From NCBI GenBank assembly GCA_023393455.1, contig JAEWLJ010000014.1, positions 1-10,267 of the forward strand: a DNA stretch of 10,267 bases, written 5' to 3'. This document shows positions 6,563 through 10,267 of this stretch, one piece after another; the stretch's first letter is position 1, and every line of letters begins with the position of its first letter. This DNA is from Methanobacteriota archaeon (GTDB lineage Archaea; Halobacteriota; Methanomicrobia; Methanomicrobiales; Methanoculleaceae). Made by a program: the position numbers and the translations under genes. The notes under the pieces are model-generated. The model had not been told where the DNA came from. It saw nothing but the letters and a program-made list of their open reading frames with translations, and searched no databases.

Positions 6563-6570
6563 AACCAGAG

Positions 6571-6897
6571 ATGATGATACTGACGACGACAGAAGAAGTT
6601 CCGGGCTACGCCGTAGGAGAAGTCCTCGGCGTGGTCTTCGGCAACACCGTACGGACGAAGAACGTAGGAAAGGATGTCATGGCGGGGCTAAAGAGCCTCG
6701 TCGGCGGCGAACTCCAGGAGTACACCAATATGCTCTCTGATGCCCGGACCGAATCATACAACCGGATGGTCAACGCCGCGCGCGATCTCGGGGCGGATGC
6801 CGTGCTGAACATACGCTTCACGACGTCCCAGACGATGGCGACCGCGGCGGAGCTCCTCGCCTACGGGACGGCAGTGAAACTCGTCCCGAAGAAGTAA
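6571..6897 (+). CDS. YbjQ/UPF0145-family protein
   Basis: The 108-aa product has the full family layout: an N-terminal TTTEEVPGYAV strand, GEVLGVVFGNTVR, a helix with QEYTNMLSDARTESYNRMVNAARDLGADAVLN, then the IRFTTSQT strand and the C-terminal LLAYGTAVKL. Family members are short cytoplasmic proteins, often annotated as putative heavy-metal binding. They form ring-like oligomers, but no activity is established. The length is normal. There is no cysteine or obvious metal site here, so metal binding is not supported by this sequence. Two adjacent ATG codons (6571 and 6574) are both possible starts. The gene probably forms an operon with the membrane-protein gene 8 bases upstream; the pairing suggests a membrane-linked role. 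A longer open frame upstream is only a shadow of that gene. Confidence 0.88.
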   Translation: MMILTTTEEVPGYAVGEVLGVVFGNTVRTKNVGKDVMAGLKSLVGGELQEYTNMLSDARTESYNRMVNAARDLGADAVLNIRFTTSQTMATAAELLAYGTAVKLVPKK

Positions 6898-6906
6898 GGT
6901 TTATTA

Positions 6907-6959
6907 GGGGCTGGGGGTGAGTCCCCGGCTCTTTACGGCAGAACATTCTGCCCTTTTTT
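6907..6959 (+). terminator. Tandem terminator hairpins after the YbjQ gene
   Basis: The first stem pairs 6908-6916 with 6923-6931 (nine pairs, two of them G-U, loop GTGAGT) followed by TTT. The second pairs GGCAGA (6937-6942) with TCTGCC (6947-6952) around a four-base loop and is followed by C and T6 (6954-6959). The second is a strong terminator by any rule, and it closes the plus-strand operon. Confidence 0.7.
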
Positions 6960-7111
6960 GGTTGGAATTTACGGGCATAGGTTGAGCCCGTGGTTATCGT
7001 GAAAGGCGTCGTGTGGCCCACTAGCAGGTGGGACTATCTTTGCGGTAAGGAGGGCTGGAGATGAAGTGACCGTGGGGTATTGTGTAGACTCATACACGGA
7101 TTTCTACCGAA

Positions 7112-7148
7112 TATCGCCACGCACTGCCCCCGCCCCCGCGTGGCGATA
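7112..7148. repeat. Perfect 11-bp inverted repeat with a C-rich loop
   Basis: TATCGCCACGC (7112-7122) is exactly complementary to GCGTGGCGATA (7138-7148). The 15-base loop is ACTGCCCCCGCCCCC, that is, two C5 runs on this strand and two G5 runs on the other. A perfect stem of this length with so short a loop is unlikely to be chance. It is the strongest single structure in the gap and could be an RNA arm, a protein-binding dyad or a palindromic interspersed repeat. Confidence 0.65.
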
Positions 7149-7299
7149 GCAACCACGGTTCACTGTACCGGGCTCTACCCTCGTTCGACAGTTCCAGCAG
7201 TCGTTTACCCTGCATATGGACTGGCGGGCGTTTGAAAATCACAGACACAAAAGGCGATGCCCTTGATGATTCTAGGGTTGAGCGCCGCAAAGAGCGAGC

Positions 7300-7321
7300 C
7301 CGGAGGGATCGAAGCCCCCGG
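7300..7321 (-). terminator. Hairpin just downstream of arcS
   Basis: On the minus strand, seven bases after the arcS TAG, CCGGGGG pairs with CCCTCCGG with one G-U pair and one skipped base around a CTTCGAT loop. On the plus strand the same stem has an A-C mismatch, so it folds better as part of the arcS transcript. Only a CTTT run follows, so it may be a 3'-end stabiliser rather than a strict terminator. Confidence 0.4.
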
Positions 7322-7327
7322 TCCCAC

Positions 7328-8956
7328 CTAAAACTTCTGCGTCTTCCTTACCCTGACCGCGATGCCGCGCTTCGACCGGAGCATCTCGTCCGCCCCCATC
7401 ACGGCCCGCCCGGTGGCGATCGCGAGCGGCCCTTCCACCAGCACCTCGTCGCCCTCCCGTATCCGGGGGTCGCAGTCGGTGATCCCCGGCGCGAGGACGT
7501 CGCCCTGCGGCACGAATTCGTCTATCCTGACCCGGTAGCCCTCCGGGATCAGGTTCCAGCCCTCGAACGTCGGGCGGAAGAGCCCGGTTCCGGCGTCGAT
7601 GCTGAAGAGTTGCTGCTTCCCGCGGAGGACCGCCATCTGCATGCTCCTCCCACGGAGCTGGAGGCCCCTGGTGTTGATCTCCGTCGCAAACTGCCAGGAG
7701 ACCGTGCCGCGGATGGTGTCGGTCTGTACCCGGCGTTCGCCCTCGAGGGCGTCGTTCAATGCGCGGAGCGAGGCGGGCGCCGTCGGGTGCCCCTGACAGG
7801 TCACTTCGAGGTCAAACCCGCAGGTCTCCGCCGCCATCTCGGCGACCGTGAGCGCCCCGCCGTCGAGGTGGGCGATCACTCTCCGGTAGGGGTGCGCGGC
7901 GAAGTAGCGGGCGAGGATATCGGCGATGAAGGCGCACTCCTCGCGGTCCCAGTAACCGGTCACCGGCACGTCGTAGTGGCCCGCCGGGTAGACCCGCTCG
8001 AGTTCTCTCGGGACAAGGCCGAGCGGCGAGGTGACGATCAGTTCGTGCGCCCTTCGGTCCACAACGTTCATGAAGAGTTTGTGGCTCCGGGAGAGGGAGT
8101 AGGGCTTCCTCGCCGAGCAGGGGAGGAGGACCGCGACGTCTGTTCTGGTCGGGACGAACCGCTCGATCACCCGGTCGGCGAACCGCCGGACTTCCGCACG
8201 ATCCTGCGACTCGGCGGTGTTCGCCCGCATCGTCACCGCCCGCACCACCGGGAGGAAGCGCTCCATGAAGGCATAGTTCCGGTCGAGGAACCGGAGGATG
8301 CTCACCTGTGCGGCGTCCGTGCGGCACCGGGCCTCCATCAGTTCCCGGAGCCGTCCCGACTCGATGTAGTGACGCACAAGGGCGAGTTCGCGGTCGAGCG
8401 CGAGACGGTTGTGCCGCATGAGGTCGCCCTCCCGGCAGCCCTCGCACCCGCAGGCCCCGGTCTCCATGAGTGTTGCCGGGAACTCGCCTTCGGGGAGGCA
8501 GAACTTCTTCTGCGCGGACGCGAGGTCGACGGCCCGGTAGTCGAAGAGGTCGAAGCCCGAGTAGACGAGGAGGCAGGCGGTCGAGGGAAGCGCCGATGCC
8601 GGGGCGTACCACGCGGTGTCAGGCGGGAGGGTCTCCTTCAGGGCGGCAAGCCACGCCGCGTAGTTCCGGGGGTTCTTCTCTGCCGTGTGCCAGTTCGCGA
8701 CCATGACGCAGTCCCCGGACTCCGCCGAGGCGGCGAGCGGGTGGACGGCCACCGGCTGCCCCTCGCCGGGGCTGAAGTAGTTCTCCACGAACGCCGGGTC
8801 GATGGCGAGCGGGACGTTCGAGAGGGGACGTTCCCGGAGCGCCGGGAAGAGGGTGCCCGTATCGAGAGCGGCGGGGAGGGATACGCTCGCCTCCCCCTCC
8901 GCATAGGTTCCTATCCGGGCGAGGCCGTCGCGTTTCTGCGCCTCATACCTGCTCAT
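7328..8956 (-). CDS. arcS: Archaeosine synthase ArcS (TgtA2)
   Basis: This 542-aa enzyme acts on preQ0 at position 15 of archaeal tRNA. The family adds lysine (or another amine donor, depending on lineage) to the nitrile on the way to archaeosine. The order of parts fits: an N-terminal TGT-like region keeping a zinc-site pattern C169-x-C171-x2-C174 with His182; the ArcS signature P279-C280-x3-K284-P285-Y286 with S289 and H292; and a C-terminal PUA RNA-binding domain (~467-542, including GDEVLVEGPLAIATGRAVMGADEM). The start at 8956 has GGAGGTG (8961-8967) at good spacing, whereas the 23-codon longer frame to 9025 lies inside tgtA and lacks one. The start overlaps the tgtA end by 14 bp, so the two are co-transcribed and probably translationally coupled. 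The radical-SAM partner of some archaea (RaSEA) is not in this window. Confidence 0.93.
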   Translation of the reverse strand: MSRYEAQKRDGLARIGTYAEGEASVSLPAALDTGTLFPALRERPLSNVPLAIDPAFVENYFSPGEGQPVAVHPLAASAESGDCVMVANWHTAEKNPRNYAAWLAALKETLPPDTAWYAPASALPSTACLLVYSGFDLFDYRAVDLASAQKKFCLPEGEFPATLMETGACGCEGCREGDLMRHNRLALDRELALVRHYIESGRLRELMEARCRTDAAQVSILRFLDRNYAFMERFLPVVRAVTMRANTAESQDRAEVRRFADRVIERFVPTRTDVAVLLPCSARKPYSLSRSHKLFMNVVDRRAHELIVTSPLGLVPRELERVYPAGHYDVPVTGYWDREECAFIADILARYFAAHPYRRVIAHLDGGALTVAEMAAETCGFDLEVTCQGHPTAPASLRALNDALEGERRVQTDTIRGTVSWQFATEINTRGLQLRGRSMQMAVLRGKQQLFSIDAGTGLFRPTFEGWNLIPEGYRVRIDEFVPQGDVLAPGITDCDPRIREGDEVLVEGPLAIATGRAVMGADEMLRSKRGIAVRVRKTQKF

Positions 8957-10267
8957 GGAGCACCTCCGCACCCGGTACCTCTTCGAGGACGAGACGCGCC
9001 CACACCGGGTCGCACCGGATGGCAAACCGGCTCTCTGGGTGCGCCTCCATCAGCGAGCGGATGCCTGCGCATCCCGACCTGACCATCTCGTCGTCCCACC
9101 CCGGGACCTCGCTCTGGCCTACCGGGAAGGTCTCCGCGAGCTCCACCGGATACGGCCCAAAAGGCGGTTTGAAGTTCAGGAGGGTATCAAACCCGGGAAC
9201 CGCTTTCCCGTCGAACGAGACGAGCACCCGCTCACCGACGGGGATCCGGCCGACGACCTCGTGGAACCGGAGCACCTCCGTCCTCCGGCAACTCTCCGAG
9301 CCCCGGTAGAAGAACCGGCGCTTGGAGACGGGGTCGTCGCGTTCGAGATCTACAGCGTGGGCGAGGAGTTCCCGGTAGCCGTCGAGCAGGCGCGGGTGGC
9401 TCCGGCACCGTTCGTCGACCAGTTCCCAGAGCGTCCCGTCCTGGATCGCCTGCCGGATGCGGGCGATCTCCGCGAGGGTGACGTGCAGGTTGTGGAGGGC
9501 AAGCAGCCGCTCACGGTCGTCGGAGTTCCGGAGTTCGTCGGCGGTCATCGAACGGCAGACCCGGCAGGCGCAGGGGAGTTCCGCGAGCTCGTCGATCTTG
9601 AGGCTCCCGTGCGGAGTGATGTAGCGCCCTTCCCGTGCGAAGAGGGCGTATGCGGCCGAGTCGAAGAGGTCGCAGCCCATGGCAACAGCGAGGGCGAACA
9701 TCGAGGGATGGCCTGCACCGAAGAGGTGGACGGCGGTACCCGGGGAGAGGCCGCGTTTCGCCGCGAGGACGACCTGCACGAGCTCCCGGTAGCGGTAACT
9801 CTCCATCAGCGGCACCACGGCACCGATGGGAGCGAAGGTAAAACCGAGGTCCTGGACGGCCCGGCCGGCCTCCTCGCGAAGATCGGGGAAGATGCCGCCC
9901 TGAACCGGCCCCACCAGGTTCGCGTCGGGGAAGAGGCCCTGTGCCTCCCGTATCCGCTCCATCGTGACCGCAAGTTCCCGCTCCGCCCTCTCCCTCCCCG
10001 CGTCCGGCGGGGTCGGGATGTCCAGGGGGACGACGATATCGCTTCCTATCGCCTGCTGAAACTCAAGCGTGTCCTGGTTGCTCACCTCAACCTCCCCGTA
10101 GACGGAGAGCTGAAACGAACCGGAGTCGGTCATGATGACGCCGTCGAAGTCGAGGACGCCGTGAAGCCCTTCCGCGATCGCCCGGTCGTGATATGCCTCG
10201 CTCCGCCTGAAGATGTAGGCGTTCGTGATCAGCGCTTCGACGCCCATCTCCTGCATCTCACGGGGGG
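8943..10267 (-). CDS. tgtA: Archaeal tRNA-guanine transglycosylase TgtA (start outside window)
   Basis: The enzyme swaps guanine-15 of tRNA for preQ0, the first tRNA-level step toward archaeosine. The frame is open to the last base of the window (it reads PREMQEMGVE there), so roughly 50-60 N-terminal residues are missing; family members usually begin well before that segment. Numbering from the visible Met at 10256: the acid in MTDSGSFQ is Asp44, the likely nucleophile in CDLFDSAAYALF is Asp199, and the zinc ligands are C229-x-C231-x2-C234 with His255 in LALHNLHVT. The PVQGG substrate loop (117-121) is also present. The last ~140 residues after the barrel form a C-terminal extension without a PUA domain; the PUA domain lies in the downstream arcS product. 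All catalytic residues I can check are intact, so the gene appears functional. Confidence 0.93.
   Translation of the reverse strand, partial: PREMQEMGVEALITNAYIFRRSEAYHDRAIAEGLHGVLDFDGVIMTDSGSFQLSVYGEVEVSNQDTLEFQQAIGSDIVVPLDIPTPPDAGRERAERELAVTMERIREAQGLFPDANLVGPVQGGIFPDLREEAGRAVQDLGFTFAPIGAVVPLMESYRYRELVQVVLAAKRGLSPGTAVHLFGAGHPSMFALAVAMGCDLFDSAAYALFAREGRYITPHGSLKIDELAELPCACRVCRSMTADELRNSDDRERLLALHNLHVTLAEIARIRQAIQDGTLWELVDERCRSHPRLLDGYRELLAHAVDLERDDPVSKRRFFYRGSESCRRTEVLRFHEVVGRIPVGERVLVSFDGKAVPGFDTLLNFKPPFGPYPVELAETFPVGQSEVPGWDDEMVRSGCAGIRSLMEAHPESRFAIRCDPVWARLVLEEVPGAEVLHEQV

Larger units (their letters stand above)
6960..7327. other. Non-coding stretch with coherent predicted RNA-like folding
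   Basis: I find no convincing gene on either strand. A 66-codon minus-strand frame (7090-7290) has no recognisable motif. The left half does contain several nested, mutually compatible helices: CCGTGGTT (6988-6995) with AACCACGG (7151-7158) closing the domain; CCCAC (7017-7021) with GTGGG (7028-7032); CGGTA (7043-7047) with TACCG (7105-7109); GTGTA (7082-7086) with TACAC (7093-7097); and an 11-bp stem at 7112-7148. A further dyad, ACGGGC (6971-6976) with GCCCGT (6986-6991), competes with the closing helix. It does not match RNase P, SRP 7S, tRNA or a riboswitch I know: the conserved cores of those are absent. It may be an unrecognised RNA gene or the remains of a mobile element. Confidence 0.4.

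Noticed and set aside
6259..6897. 212-codon version of the YbjQ protein
   Set aside because: The extra N-terminal 104 codons are out of frame with the small membrane gene and look random. The known family length fits a start at 6571.
7251..7286. Fluoride-riboswitch or box C/D-like segment (GGCGATG, TGATGAT)
   Set aside because: Only short words match. The pseudoknot partners of the riboswitch and a proper CTGA box are missing, and no gene lies downstream on that strand.
7090..7290. 66-codon minus-strand frame in the structured gap
   Set aside because: It has no family motif or ribosome site that I can defend, and it is crossed by the 11-bp hairpin. Kept as non-coding.
7026..7329. 9-bp perfect inverted repeat AGGTGGGAC / GTCCCACCT as ends of a small transposon
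   Set aside because: A 9-bp match within about 430 GC-rich bases is expected fairly often by chance, the right arm runs into the arcS stop codon, and no flanking target duplication is visible.
7300..7330. tRNA-like 3' end (T-arm-like stem, then GGTCCCACCT)
   Set aside because: No matching acceptor 5' strand, D arm or anticodon arm lies in the 90 bases upstream. It is better explained as the hairpin after arcS.
7232..9082. Plus-strand open frame of 616 codons over arcS
   Set aside because: It is a mirror of arcS: absence of stops follows from GC-rich codon use on the other strand, and the sequence is low-complexity Arg/Glu/Gly/Pro.
1..10267. CRISPR array, toxin-antitoxin or defence genes
   Set aside because: I saw no short regularly spaced repeats and no genes resembling nucleases, helicases or toxins apart from the transposase.

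Overview
The window looks like chromosomal DNA from a high-GC methanogenic euryarchaeon, most likely of the order Methanomicrobiales and plausibly Methanoculleus. This placement is an inference. It rests on the archaeosine tRNA-modification pair (tgtA, arcS), a PGF-CTERM (archaeosortase A) surface protein, an archaeal-style NfnAB/SudBA oxidoreductase with a non-AUG start, U-tract terminators and strong GGAGG ribosome sites.

Layout. (1) Positions 1-827 hold an IS5-family insertion sequence whose transposase is split by a -1 frame change at an A6G4 run; its left end lies at or beyond the window edge. (2) Positions 828-1650 are non-coding. They include a 150-bp relic of the 3' end of an nfnB/sudA-like gene on the minus strand, about 88% identical to the 3' end of the intact gene at 4008. 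The terminator region downstream of that gene is duplicated too, so two direct repeats (971-1193 and 3948-4157) flank the next two genes. (3) Positions 1653-3827 carry two exported-protein genes on the plus strand: a transglutaminase-like protein with an intact Cys-His-Asp triad and unusually AT-rich DNA, then a PGF-CTERM protein of unknown function. A 9-bp hairpin buries the ribosome-binding site of the first gene. (4) Positions 4008-6195 (minus) are an overlapping two-gene operon for a soluble iron-sulfur flavoprotein of the NfnAB/SudBA type. (5) Positions 6386-6897 (plus) are a tight pair encoding a 58-aa membrane protein and a YbjQ-family protein, ending in tandem terminator hairpins. (6) Positions 6960-7327 have no convincing gene but contain several mutually compatible helices, including an 11-bp perfect hairpin. 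(7) Positions 7328-10267 (minus) carry arcS and, overlapping it by 14 bp, tgtA, which runs off the window. Together these two proteins put preQ0 into tRNA position 15 and begin its conversion to archaeosine.

The core metabolic and tRNA genes look ordinary. The less ordinary parts are the repeat-flanked cell-surface cassette, the duplicated gene end, the buried ribosome site and the structured 370-bp gap. I found no complete new multi-gene system that I could defend from sequence alone.
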